A stretch of DNA of 64,000 bases, taken from the NCBI GenBank assembly GCA_963786195.1, contig CAWAYH010000006.1:1-64000 (forward strand). The letters run 5' to 3'. Position 1 is the first letter of the stretch. Every line of letters starts with the position of its first letter. The position numbers and the translations under genes were made by a program. Shown piece after piece: positions 25,380-35,437 of the stretch. The notes below the pieces were generated by a model. That model did no database searches. It saw nothing but the letters and a program-made list of their open reading frames with translations, and was not told where the DNA came from. The stretch comes from CAWAYH01 sp963786195. Lineage in GTDB: Bacteria > Acidobacteriota > Vicinamibacteria > Vicinamibacterales > 2-12-FULL-66-21.

Positions 25380-26809
25380 GTCGTGCGGTTCGTCATCGAT
25401 ACGGTCTGACAGCGGCAGCGATCGCGGCGTGGCTGGCGGTGCTGATAGGGTCGCCGCGTCCAGGCGCCGCGCAACCGGTTGGCCCGCTGCCAGGCAAGTT
25501 TCTGGGGAGTCTGCCGGACGGCGAGCGCACTGATACAACGCTGCAGCTGTCCCTGAAGGACGCCTTCGGTCGTGCGTTGAAATACAACCTGGGTCTCGTC
25601 GAGAGCGATCAGGACGTCCGCGCCGCACGCGCGGAGCGCCTTCGCGGTCTCAACGCGCTGCTCCCGGACATCTGGGGAAACGTGAGCGGAACTCGCAGGC
25701 AACTCAACCTGGCGACTGCCGGCCTGACCCTCAGCATCCCCGGGGTCAGCGTGCCCACGGTCGTGGGCCCGTTCGGCGTCGCGGACGCGCGTGTGTATGC
25801 CACGCAGCAGATCTTCAACTGGTCGGACATCACGCATTGGAAATCCACAGCGGCTTCCGAGCAGGCGGCGACGTTCGCGAACAGGAGCGACCGCGAGGTC
25901 GTGATACTGGTCGCGGGTAACGCGTATCTGACGGTGATCTCCGATCGCGCCAGCGTGGATACGACCCGCGCCCAGGTTGCGACGGCCCAGGCGCTCCACG
26001 ACCGGGCCGTCGATCAGAACAAGTCAGGAGTCATCGCGGAAATCGACGTCCTGCGCGCCCGCGTGGAGCTGCAGACGCAACAGCAGCGGCTCATTGCCGC
26101 GGAGAACCAGCTGGCGATCGACAAGCTGGCGCTGGCGCGCGTCATCGGCCTGCCGAAAGGCCAGGAATTCCAGATCACCGACGCGGTGCCGTATGCGCCG
26201 CTCGACGGCATCACGCTCGAAGACGCGCTCGAACGGGCGATGGCCGTCCGACCCGACTACCTCGGCGCCAAGGCAAAGGTACGCGCAGCGGAGCTCCAGC
26301 GCGAGTCCGCGGCTGCCGCGAACTATCCCTCACTGTCCGCGGACGCGGATTACGGCGACATCGGAAGCCCGAACTTCGGCTCGTCTCATGGGACGTTCAG
26401 CGCTGCCGTCACGTTGACGGTGCCGATCTTCCAGGGCACGCGCGTCCGGGCCAACGTGCGGGACGCCGATTCGGCGCTGCAGCAGCGCAAGGCGGAGCTG
26501 GCGGACCTCGATGGCCGTATCGACGAACAGGTGCGCACGGCCTTCCTCAATCTCCGGTCGTCATCCGACCTCGTCAGGGTGGCGCAGAGCAACATCGAGC
26601 TGGCCGACCGCACGCTGGTCCAGGCGCGCGACCGCTTCACCGCTGGCGTGGCCACCAACCTCGACGTCGTTCAGGCGCAGGAATCGGTAGCGTCGGCCAA
26701 TCAGTCCTACATCGCGAGTCTGTACGCGTACAACCTCGCCAAGATTTCTCTCGCGCAAGCCATCGGCATCGCCGAGCAGTCGGCGCTGCAGTATCTCGGA
26801 GCACACTGA
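25376..26809 (+). CDS. TolC-family outer membrane efflux protein
   Basis: An intact 477-residue outer-membrane channel protein. The GTG start at 25376 overlaps the preceding stop and gives a signal peptide with hydrophobic core GLTAAAIAAWLAVLIG, cut near GAAQPVG. Two OEP repeats are seen. The first runs from LSLKDAFGRALKYNLGLVES; the second begins near GITLEDALERAMAVRPDYLG and contains AAVTLTVPIFQGTRVRANVR and FTAGVATNLDVVQAQESVAS, ending SLAQAIGIAEQSALQYLG. This is the trimeric exit duct for the EmrAB-type pump encoded around it. Confidence 0.92.
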   Translation: MSRAVRHRYGLTAAAIAAWLAVLIGSPRPGAAQPVGPLPGKFLGSLPDGERTDTTLQLSLKDAFGRALKYNLGLVESDQDVRAARAERLRGLNALLPDIWGNVSGTRRQLNLATAGLTLSIPGVSVPTVVGPFGVADARVYATQQIFNWSDITHWKSTAASEQAATFANRSDREVVILVAGNAYLTVISDRASVDTTRAQVATAQALHDRAVDQNKSGVIAEIDVLRARVELQTQQQRLIAAENQLAIDKLALARVIGLPKGQEFQITDAVPYAPLDGITLEDALERAMAVRPDYLGAKAKVRAAELQRESAAAANYPSLSADADYGDIGSPNFGSSHGTFSAAVTLTVPIFQGTRVRANVRDADSALQQRKAELADLDGRIDEQVRTAFLNLRSSSDLVRVAQSNIELADRTLVQARDRFTAGVATNLDVVQAQESVASANQSYIASLYAYNLAKISLAQAIGIAEQSALQYLGAH

Positions 26810-26827
26810 CCATGGAAGATCCTGCTG

Positions 26828-28058
26828 GTGAAGAATGAGGCACCCGCGAACGGGCCCGGTGTGGGCCCCGGCCACGCGCCTGGAAAGCGTCCGAGGCTGA
26901 ACGTGCGCTACCTGATGCTCGCGCTCGGGCTCATCGTCTTCGCGGGCGCTGCCGTCCTCTACTGGCGGTCGACCGCCTGGGAGTCGACCGACAACGCACA
27001 GATTGACGGGTTCGTCTTTCCGGTGAGCGCGCGTGTGTCCGGCCACGTCACCCGTGTGATGGTGGAGGACAACCAGTTCGTCCAGGCGGGAACGGTGCTC
27101 GTGCAGCTCGACCCGAAGGACTACGAGGTCGCCGTCGCCGTGGCCAAGGGCACGCTCGCCAATGACGAGGCAAACGCCGCGGCGATGATGACGGGCGTAC
27201 CGATCACGTCGACCGACACCGCGAGCCAGCTCACGACGGCGAACGCCGACATCGACAATGCCAAGGCCGGGCTCGCCGTAGCCCAGCGCCAGTTTGAAGG
27301 GGCACTGGCGGTGTTGCGGGAAGCCGAAGCCAACGATCTCAAGGCACAGGACGACGTGATCCGGTACCAGCCATTGGCGGAAAAGGACGAGATCCCGCAA
27401 CAACAGTACACGCAGGCGCTCAGCAGCCAGAAAGCCAGCGCCGCCGCAGTCGAGGCGGCGCGTGCGTCCGCGGCGGCATCAGAGAAGGCCGTGTCCCAGG
27501 CGCAGTCCCGCATCGCGCAGGCCAGACGCACAATTGCAGGCGGCTCGCACCGCGCCGCAGCAGGTTTCCGTCCAACGGTCGCGCGCGCGCGCGGCCGCGG
27601 CGGAGGTCGAGCGTCGAACGGCGGAAGTGCAGCAGGCCCAGCTGAACCTTCAGTACACGACGATTGTCGCTCCAGTAGCCGGGATCGTGGGCCGCCGCAG
27701 CGTGCAGCCCGGGCAGAACGTCCTGCCCGGGCAGCAATTGCTGACCATCGTCCCGCTCGACAGCAGCAACATCTGGGTGACGGCGAACTTCAAGGAAACG
27801 CAGCTCAGGCACATGCGGCCCGGCCAGCGCGCGACGATCTCCGTCGACGCGTACGGCCGCACCTACAACGGCCGCGTGCTCAACATTGCCGGCGCGAGCG
27901 GAGCGCGGTACAGCCTGCTCCCGCCCGAGAATGCCACGGGCAATTACGTGAAGGTCGTCCAGCGCATTCCGGTCAAGATCGTCTTCGACGAGGGACAGGA
28001 CGCCGACCATCTGCTGCGGCTCGGCATGTCGGTGGAGCCGAGAGTCCGCGTCCAATGA
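26828..28058 (+). CDS. emrA: HlyD/EmrA-family membrane fusion protein (one frameshift)
   Basis: The periplasmic adaptor of the efflux system. A short cytoplasmic tail precedes LMLALGLIVFAGAAVLYWRS, the single membrane anchor. The EmrA signature ESTDNAQIDGFVFPVSARVS opens the barrel. LDPKDYEVAVAVAKGTLAND starts the hairpin with long coiled coils (QRQFEGALAVLREAEAN). After a frame break near 27535, LQYTTIVAPVAGIVGRRSVQ and SNIWVTANFKETQLRHMRPG follow, then VKIVFDEGQDADHLLRLGMS. The start codon is uncertain: GTG 26828 keeps the frame, while an ATG at 26812 with a better position hits a stop after eight codons unless one base is missing. It follows the TolC gene closely. Confidence 0.85.
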
Positions 28059-28131
28059 TCGCCGGGTTCCCACCGACATCCCGCCGACCACGCCACTGCG
28101 GGCAAACCCGGTTGGCGCCGAAACTGAAGAT

Positions 28132-28567
28132 GTGACTCCGCGCCAGGCTCTGGCTTTCGTCCGCACGCACGGCGTCGTCCTCGAATCCGCACGAGGGCCA
28201 GTACCGTGTCTGGCGGAAGCAATCGTGGGCGGCCCTATTCGTGGCGGCTGGTGGGCTCACCCGAAGGGCCGGCTCATCTTCAGGGTGACGCGCGCCGTCC
28301 GGGATTCCGAGCAGGTCCTCGTGTGTCGGGCTGTGCAGGGCAGGATTACCTTCGTGCACAAGCGATGCTGGCCCGCGCTGGTTCGGCTGGCCCCGCATCT
28401 CTCGACAGCTCGAATCGCCCGAATCACCGAAGTGCACACTGCGTCGGGCAGCCACGTCAGTCCGGACGGTGACGTTCGAGAAATGGGTCACACCGGCGAT
28501 CCGCGCCGCCGCGTCGCGGCTCACCGAGGCCCTGGCGCGTAAGGCGCTCGGGCCATGGGTCCCGTGA
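28132..28567 (+). CDS. Conserved hypothetical protein (one frameshift)
   Basis: A small cytosolic protein, about 145 residues, of a family I recognise only as conserved and uncharacterised. It reads VTPRQALAFVRTHGVVLESA, RGPVPCLAEAIVGGPIRGGW, WAHPKGRLIFRVTRAVRDSE, QVLVCRAVQGRITFVHKRCW and PALVRLAPHLSTARIARITE. After a frame break near 28465 it ends FEKWVTPAIRAAASRLTEAL to the TGA at 28567. The start is GTG 28132. It follows the efflux operon by 73 bases, and its 3' end meets the convergent protease gene with 4 bases between. No catalytic motif is evident. Confidence 0.6.
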
Positions 28568-28571
28568 AGCC

Positions 28572-31413
28572 CTACTTGGCCTCAGGCATGAGCACGACCT
28601 TCACGTAGCGCTTCGGGTCCAGATACGTCCGCGCGGCGTCGCGCAGCAGCGGCACGCTGAGCTGATCGTAGATTGCGCGGAGCGAGTTCGCATCCGGCAC
28701 GGGCTCCTCGTACTGGTACGCAAACGCCAGCCGGTTCAGCACGGAGCTGTTCTGCCGGCCTTCGGTCTCGAGGTCCCGGCGCAACGCCGACTGTGCATCC
28801 GCGACCTGGCTCGGGCTCGGCCCCGTGTCCCGGAAGTCCTCGACGACGGAGAACAGTGCCTTCACGAGATCCTGCGTGCGCGCTGGGTCGCACGCAAACG
28901 TGATCGTCACGCGGTATTCCTCGACCGGACGCTTGGTGTAATCGGGAACGACGCTGACGCCATACGTGCCGCCGAGATCCTCCCGCAGGACCCGCTGCAG
29001 GTTGCCCGCGAGCGTGTTCGCCATCACCTGGACGATCAGGCGGTTGCGCTGGTTGTTCTGGAACGGTCCGGTGAAGACGACGCCGACCTGGCTCTTTGGC
29101 GTCTGCCCTTTGACGACCTGCTTGTCCACGACGCTGGCAGGCGGTCGAATGCCGACGTCGCGCCCCGTCTCCTTGCGGCCGCGCGCGGGCAGGCTGCCAA
29201 GGTAACGCTCGACGAGCGGCTTGATGGTCGGCAGGTCGAAGCTGCCGACGAAGACGAACGTGAAGTCGCCGGCGTCGCCATAGCGGTCCTTGTAGAACGC
29301 TATCGACTTGTCGAGGCTCATCTGCTTGACGAGGTCCGAGGTCATGGGCCGCGTGCGCAGGTGATTCTGGCTGACGGCTCCGTTGAGCGCGTCTTCGAAC
29401 GCGGCTTCGGGGAGCGCCTGGCGATTGGCCAGCGCGGCGGTCAGCTGACCGGTCAGGGCGCGAAATGCTTCGGCGTCGGCGCGCGGCTGAGTGAACGTCA
29501 GGTAGATCAACTGGAACATCGTCTCCAGGTCGCGCCGCAGCGCGCGGCCGTTCAGGCCTTCGAACATCTCATCGATGTCCGGCCTGACGATGGCCGCCTT
29601 GCCCGCAAGCTTCTTGTTGAGATCGATCGCGCTCAGCGTCCCGAGCCCGCCCTGTGAGACAACTGAGTCTGCGGTTTCGGCCGGGACGAAGTCGGGGTCG
29701 GCCGCGAGCGACGTGCCGCCCGGACTGAACGCGCGGAACACGACCTCGTCCTGCTTGAACGTCGTCGGTTCGAGGATGACGCGCACGCCGTTCGACAGCG
29801 TCCACTCAGTGATGCCGCCCGGCTTGGTGGCTGTGTTCGTGACGGACCCGGCCTTCGGCAGCGGTTCGAGCAGCGGCGTCGCGCTCACCGTGTCGACGTA
29901 TGCGGTCAACGCCCCGCCGGTGGCCTTCTTGATTACGGCCGCGAGCGCCGCCTCGTCTGGCGCCTTCACGCCGTCTTTCTTCGGCGCGCTCACGGCGATG
30001 ACGCGGTTGCGGTCGGGCACCCAGTCGCGGGCGATGCCATTCACGTCGGCGACGGTAATTTCGGGGAGAAACCGCCGGACGAGCGCGTACTCGTACGGCG
30101 ATGCCCGGAATCGGTTCGCGCTGCATGAAGTTGCGGATGAACTCGTCGGCGAGCGACTCCGACGTGTGCTCGTCATTGGACGAGGCAAGCTGCTCGAAGA
30201 ACTTGAGGAGCGTGAGCCGATACCGGTCGAGCTCCGTCTGGGTGAAACCGAACCGGGCCACGCGATCCGCTTCGGTGAAGAGGGCCGTGAGTCCCTTCTC
30301 GACTCCCCCGTCGGCGACGAGCGCACCGAGCGTCGTCGCTTCGGCAGACTGGACGAAGATCCCGCGGTTCGTCTGCGCGTCCAGGAACGGCGCGTCCGGC
30401 TTCTGCGCAATCTCGGCGAGGCGCGCGGAGAGCAGGCCGGAGAAGACGCGTTCGATCGTCTGCTGACGATACGCGCCCAGGGTCGTCTGGTCGCGGGCCG
30501 CCATGGTGCTGAAGACGCTGACGGTCGTCGCCGTGGCTTCCGGATCGGACGCAATCGTGTATCGGGTGCCAGGCTGGTCGGGAACGTCGTAAACGGGCCG
30601 CGGTCTCGGCGACACGGCAGCCGGAATCTTCCCGAAGTGGCTCCGGATCATCCCTTCGATCGTCGACGGATCAAAGTCGCCGACCACGATCACCGCCATG
30701 AGGTCCGGCCGATACCAGTCGGTGTAGAACTTCTTCAGACGATCGTACGGAAACGTCCGCAGGGTCTCCGGCTTGCCGATCGGGAGCCGGTCGGCATACC
30801 TCGAGTCCTTGAGCAGCACGGGCAGCTGCGTGTCCAGCATTCGAGCGCCCGCTCGCAGGCCGACGCGCCACTCTTCCAGGATGACGCCGCGCTCCTTGTC
30901 GATCTCTTCAGGGTCGAAGGTGACGGCGTGCGCCCAGTCCTCCATGATGAGGAGCGATCGATCGATGACGGAGGGATTGTCGGTCGGGATGACGAGCTGG
31001 TAGACCGTCTGGTCGAACCCGGTGTTGGCGTTGATGTGCGCGCCGAACCGCATGCCCGTCGACTGCAGGAACGAGATGACGTCCTGCTTCGGGAAATGAC
31101 GCGTGCCGTTGAAGCACATGTGCTCCACGAAATGCGCGAGGCCCCGCTGGTCGTCGTCTTCCAGCACCGACCCGGCGTTGACGACCAGCCGCAGCTCGGC
31201 GCGATTCTGGGGCTGCTTGTTCACGCGCACGTAGTAGCGCATGCCGTTCGACAGCGTGCCGACGGTGATCCGCGGGTCCACGGGAACGGGTGCCGTCAGC
31301 GGCGCGTCGTGCGCGCCGGACGTCACGGCGCGCTGGGGTGCGGCAGCGAGTGTCGTGGAGACGGTGACCGCGGCCAGCAGGAGAATCAACGGGTTGCGTG
31401 GGCTCTTCGTCAT
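28572..31413 (-). CDS. M16-family zinc metalloprotease (insulinase-like), one frameshift
   Basis: A secreted peptidase of about 945 residues with two pitrilysin-type units. A signal peptide (PLILLLAAVTVSTTLAAAP) is followed by ITVGTLSNGMRYYVRVNKQP. The inverted zinc motif is HFVEH in DQRGLAHFVEHMCFNGTRHF, with the third ligand expected in EIDKERGVILEEWR. The second, non-catalytic half starts ITEWTLSNGVRVILEPTTFK and includes VVFTGPFQNNQRNRLIVQVM and LREDLGGTYGVSV. The single frame break is near 30100 (PIPGI to SPYEYALVRRFLPEITV). It is likely periplasmic and degrades small peptides. Neighbours are on the opposite strand. Confidence 0.88.
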
Positions 31414-31492
31414 GATCCCTCAGGCACTATCATCACACACACACCCTGCCGCGAGCGCCCGCGGCGTGAAGTCCGGGTAGACTTGGGACGAA

Positions 31493-31871
31493 ATGAGGCC
31501 AGCAGCGGACGAGGACGAGTTCGAAGCGGTCAGAAAGGCGGGGCTCGCGCTGCCAGACGTCGAGGCCACCACGAAGTACGACGGATCACCGGTACCTGAA
31601 GGTGGGCGGATGCTTCATGGCCGGCGTGGCCATGCACAGATCGGCGGAACCCGGGACGCTCGTGGTCAGGTCGAGCCTCGAGGAGCGTGACTGGCTCCTC
31701 GAGGATGCGCCCGAGACGTACTACCTGACGGATTACTATCGGAAACATCCCGTCGTGCTCGTGCGCCTCGCGCGCATCGACACCAGCGCACTGCACGATC
31801 TGCTGTCGGTATCACTGCGCCTCACCGTCGCGAAGGCGCGACGATCGATTCGATCGGAACGTCGTCAATGA
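31493..31871 (+). CDS. MmcQ/YjbR-family protein (one frameshift)
   Basis: A small CyaY-like fold protein of the MmcQ/YjbR family. It begins MRPAADEDEFEAVRKAGLAL then PDVEATTKYDGSPV. After a one-base break near 31590 it continues LKVGGCFMAGVAMHRSAEPG, TLVVRSSLEERDWLLEDAPE, TYYLTDYYRKHPVVLVRLAR and DTSALHDLLSVSLRLTVAKA. The YLTDYY and HPxVLVRL pattern and about 125-residue length fit. The family is called DNA-binding by fold similarity; the true function is unknown. Its last 50 bases overlap the 3' end of the opposite-strand GDYXXLXY gene. Confidence 0.75.
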
Positions 31872-32436
31872 ACAATCCCTCGATGACGCCAACCCCATTC
31901 CTGACGCGGACGGTGAGCCAGGCTCGCGTTGCAGCGTTTCGCGACGTGGCTTCGGCGTACCGCCGCTGGGCCTCCGGGGCCGCCGCTTCGCTCATGTAGT
32001 ACCGATCGAATGAGAAGTCGATGTTGTAGCCAATGGGCCCGGGAACGGTCCCCGCCGCCGTGTCCGGGCTCCATTGCTGCCAGACGTGATCGATCTTGAG
32101 ATAGTCGCCCTGCGGCGGCGGCTCTTCGAGAACCTGACCCGCGCTTGCGAACCCGTCGGCGCCGGTTGTCAGCACGACGTAGCCGCGCTCGCCGCCCTGA
32201 ATCCGTTCGAGCACCCGCTCGGAATCCGGAGCAATCGGCTTGGCGATCGTGATCGAGGGACGAACGGCGACATACCGTCCGCGAAACGCATCGGCGGGAT
32301 CGACCGGGATCGTCCGGATTCGAAAGAGCGTTCCCGACATGAGCGTTGTTTCGTAGCGGGCAATGGACCACGAGGCCGCCGCCAACTGCGTGACGCTCAG
32401 CACGACCAGGGCGGCAACGTTCAACCGGGTGCTCAT
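31822..32436 (-). CDS. GDYXXLXY-domain membrane-anchored protein
   Basis: An intact 204-residue protein: MSTRLNVAALVVLSVTQLAA forms a signal anchor. PVDPADAFRGRYVAVRPSIT is followed by the signature region PPQGDYLKIDHVW, the GDYxxLxY-type motif here as GDYLKI. A typical end reads AWLTVRVRNGVGVIEGLFID with DDVPIE. These proteins usually accompany DUF2157 or DUF4401 membrane proteins. That holds here: its ATG overlaps the stop of the upstream DUF2157 gene by four bases (ATGA), showing translational coupling. The function is unknown; the domain faces the periplasm. Confidence 0.88.
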   Translation of the reverse strand: MSTRLNVAALVVLSVTQLAAASWSIARYETTLMSGTLFRIRTIPVDPADAFRGRYVAVRPSITIAKPIAPDSERVLERIQGGERGYVVLTTGADGFASAGQVLEEPPPQGDYLKIDHVWQQWSPDTAAGTVPGPIGYNIDFSFDRYYMSEAAAPEAQRRYAEATSRNAATRAWLTVRVRNGVGVIEGLFIDDVPIESIVAPSRR

Positions 32437-33740
32437 ATCGTCGTCGTCCGAACCCGCCGCATCAACCAGATATTGAGCGCGAAGCAGGCGATCCCGAGGG
32501 TCACGAACGCCAGGCCTCGGGCCAGAAAGCTCAGCTCCGTGTCGAAGAATCGCGCAACGATGAGCGCCGCAAGCGCAAGCAGCCCGCGATTGGCGGTACC
32601 CAGCTCGAGCTTGCGAACTCCCTCAATCAACGTCAAAACGCCCACAACCAGCAGCCACAGGTTGAACGCGATCCATCCAGAGTCGACGATGCCCACCATC
32701 GCGAGCGCATGCATCGCAACCACGAGGAGGGCGGCACTCGCCGCTGCGGCCGCAGCCCAGTGTCCGGCGTTGACGAGCCTGATCGTCACAATCGACGCAA
32801 AGGCCGCGCAGCCGACGGCCACCAGGGCGCTCATGACCACGGAAGGATTCTGCATCGCGCGGTCCGCGACCGTCACCTGCCGCCACGCATCGTCGAACGT
32901 GAGTATCGTTCCGTTCACGATCAGCACGAGCCACGCCGGAACGAGCACTCGTCCGCGCCAGACCTCGCGGGCTTCCCTCTCTGGCGGCCACGAGGCCGCC
33001 GCCACGACGGCCGCGAGGAACGCCACCTGAAACACCGCCCACAATCCGGTCCAGCCGGCGGAGAGCGTGACGACGGAACCGACAACGAACACCGAGGCAG
33101 TAGCGGCGATCGTCACCAGCGCCGTGGCCCATGATTCCGGCTTGCGACGCAGTTGCATCACCACGAATGGGAACCCCGCCAGCGCGAGCAGCCATGGGTC
33201 GAACGGCGTCACACGCCAGCCCAGATTCATGACGCGGACGGCGAGCAACGCCCAGAATTCGATCGCCGCGAGGCTCGAGCCTGTGAAGTACGGAATCAGG
33301 ACGACGAGCCAGAGCCACGACTGCATCAGGCCCTCGAACGAGCCGCCGACATGATAGGTCTGGCCCACGAGCGCGATCGCGGCACCGACGGCGGCGACGA
33401 GCAGCCCGGAAGAGGCCTCCGTCCACGGGATAGAGTCCGCGCGGCGCGCGACGGCAAAGATCGTGAGCGCTTGCGCAGCCAGCAGCAGGCCCAGTGCCGT
33501 CGCCGCGCGTGCGGGTCGACCGAAGGCGTCCCAGTTGTGGGCGAGGATCAGGATGATGCCGCCGCCGACGAGCAGCGCGCCGAACGAGGCGAGGAGGATC
33601 TGCCCCCAGCCAGTCCGGGAGCCGGAGTCGTCCAGCGGTCCGTAGTGGCGACGAAGGGCGTCCGCCGCTTCGGGGGTCAGGACCCCGCGCTCGATCAATC
33701 GCGGCAATTCCTGGTAGAGCCACGCGATTTCGCGCCGCAC
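32433..33740 (-). CDS. DUF2157-domain multi-spanning membrane protein
   Basis: A protein of about 435 residues with an N-terminal DUF2157 region, VRREIAWLYQELPRLIERGV then LTPEAADALRRHYGPLD, followed by roughly 12 hydrophobic helices (ILLASFGALLVGGGIILILA, ATALGLLLAAQALTIFAVAR, AAFASIVTIRLVNAGHWAAA). The GTG at 33740 is chosen because homology starts there; the frame is open a little further up. It is coupled to the GDYXXLXY gene by an ATGA overlap. The pair is common across bacteria but has no assigned activity. It lies in the inner membrane. Confidence 0.85.
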   Translation of the reverse strand: MRREIAWLYQELPRLIERGVLTPEAADALRRHYGPLDDSGSRTGWGQILLASFGALLVGGGIILILAHNWDAFGRPARAATALGLLLAAQALTIFAVARRADSIPWTEASSGLLVAAVGAAIALVGQTYHVGGSFEGLMQSWLWLVVLIPYFTGSSLAAIEFWALLAVRVMNLGWRVTPFDPWLLALAGFPFVVMQLRRKPESWATALVTIAATASVFVVGSVVTLSAGWTGLWAVFQVAFLAAVVAAASWPPEREAREVWRGRVLVPAWLVLIVNGTILTFDDAWRQVTVADRAMQNPSVVMSALVAVGCAAFASIVTIRLVNAGHWAAAAAASAALLVVAMHALAMVGIVDSGWIAFNLWLLVVGVLTLIEGVRKLELGTANRGLLALAALIVARFFDTELSFLARGLAFVTLGIACFALNIWLMRRVRTTTI

Positions 33741-33839
33741 GCCGACATTATGAGGCAAGCGCTGACAAATCTCGCCAGGCAAAGCCGGACCCGGCGGTCT
33801 CACCCGGGCCGAGATGGTCTATCGCGTCGACCAGCGGCG

Positions 33840-35262
33840 TCACCGTCCGCCTGCGCTCGCCTTGGGGGGCGTGTAAGGATCGGGCGCCCCCACCGGAATC
33901 AGCGGATACTTGTCGACCGTCGCCCAGAAGTCCTTGACGATCCGGTCGACCACGCTCACGACCCACGGGTTGAAGTCCTTGATGTCGGTCTCTTCCTTGG
34001 GATCGGAGCGTAGGTTGAACAGCTTCATCGTCTGCTGCACCGGCGTGCCCGGCTCGTCCTGCCACGCATAGTGCAGCTTCCAGTCGCCCCACTTGACCGC
34101 GCGAACCGTGTTGCCCGGCGCGAAGTAGATGAAGCTGTCCCGGTTCGATTTCTCCTGCTTGCCTTCGAAGAGCGGCAGCTGGTTGACGCCGTCGATCGCG
34201 CGGTCCGCCGGCACGGAGGCGCCCACGGCGGGCGCGATCGTCGTGAAGACGTCGGTGCCGTGCACGATTTCGTTCGAGACGCGGCCCGCCGGGATGCGTC
34301 CGGGCCAGCGGATCATGAACGGCGTGCGGATGCCCCCTTCCATGGCCGAGTTGTAGAACCCTCGCCACGGTCCGGCAGTTCCCCGCCACGGGCGGCGCGC
34401 CTCCGCTCCGCCGTCGCTCGCCCAGATGACGATCGTCTCGCGCGTGATGCCCAGCTTCGCGATCGTGTCGAGGATGACGCCTACATTACGGTCCATTTCG
34501 GCCATCGCGTCGCCGATGTCGCCCGCGGCCGTCTTGCCGGCGAAGTCGGGATGCGGCAAGGTCGGAAAGTGCAGGTGCGTGAACGGCACGTAGAGGAAGA
34601 ACGGCGTGCGCGCGCGCCGGCTGCGCGTCAGGAAGTCCACCGCCCGATCGGTGATCTCGCGGTCGATCGTCCGGCGCGTCTCGAGGTTGAATTCCTTCAC
34701 GGGACGCGACGCCTGGCCGGCGCGGCCCTCCCAGATGTACGGCGTGTCATTGAACGTACTTCGCTGCGACTCGTTGCTCGAATCGCGTATGCCATACCAC
34801 TCGTCGAAGCCCTGGTTCGTCGGCGCGCGGTCCGCAGCGTTGCCCGCGTGCCACTTGCCGAAGTGCGCAGTGGTGTACCCCAGTGGCTTCAGAGTACTCG
34901 GCGATCGTGATTTCCCACAGCGTCATGCCGGTGACCGGCAGACGGTATGCGAGCGTCCCCGATCTGATGCCGTAGCGGCCCGTGAGGAGCGCGGTCCGCG
35001 ACGGCGTGCAGAACGTCTCGACGTTGAAATTCGTCAGCCGCAGGCCTTCGCGCGAAAGCGCATCGAGACGGGGCGTCGGCACGCCACGGACGCCGCCATA
35101 CACGCCGACCTCGCCGTAGCCGAGATTGTCGGCGTACATGATCACCACGTTGGGTCGCGCGGGCTGCGCGAACGCCGCGCTCGACCAGCCCCCGGTGATC
35201 ACGAGACCCCAGACGACAACCGCGGAGAGGCGAACCACAGACAACACGGATTCTTTTTGCAA
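33840..35262 (-). CDS. Secreted arylsulfatase (sulfatase family), one frameshift
   Basis: A type I sulfatase with a signal peptide (VVVWGLVITGGWSSAAFA). The metal-binding start is ARPNVVIMYADNLGYGEVGV. The formylglycine motif is CTPSR in FCTPSRTALLTGRYGIRSGT. After a frame break near 34895 come GYTTAHFGKWHAG, FLYVPFTHLHFPTLPHPDF, ITRETIVIWASDGGAEARRP and GGIRTPFMIRWPGRIPAGRV. It ends at 33840 with YPLIPVGAPDPYTPPKAS. It is about 470 residues, as usual. It hydrolyses sulfate esters in the periplasm, and the CTPSR cysteine must be matured by an anaerobic or FGE-type enzyme not seen here. Substrate unknown. Confidence 0.87.
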
Positions 35263-35267
35263 GGTAT

Positions 35268-35434
35268 CCTAGTCTCCCGACCGTGTGATTCGTGACATAA
35301 GTCCCGGAGCGCGGCGCCCGGATGGCAAGGCGCGAGGAGCGCGCAAATCGGGAATTTGTAAGCGACGAGCAACGCTGCCAGCCGGGATGCCCCGCCCGGG
35401 AGTTATGTTACGAATCACACGGTCGGAGACTAGG
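35268..35434. repeat. 167-bp palindromic element with ~33-48-bp terminal inverted repeats
   Basis: The left end CCTAGTCTCCCGACCGTG continuing TGATTCGTGACATAA (35268-35300) is matched in inverse at 35403-35434, with one extra C and one G/A difference. Pairing continues less perfectly inward (TCCCGG, CCCGG, TGGCA) to a central mini-hairpin, CAAAT with ATTTG around CGGGA. The outermost bases (TA on each side) may be a target duplication. It has no coding content and lies between the sulfatase start and the start of the next gene, 3 bases before its ATG. Confidence 0.85.
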
Positions 35435-35437
35435 GTA

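Noticed and set aside
29575..31599. 674-codon plus-strand open frame opposite the M16 protease
   Set aside because: It is antisense to a protease with an intact zinc motif and shows no protein-like signature.
35285..35437. Upstream extension of the 35438 gene with a start at 35285
   Set aside because: The extension is the translated palindromic element. A signal peptide starts exactly at the ATG at 35438.
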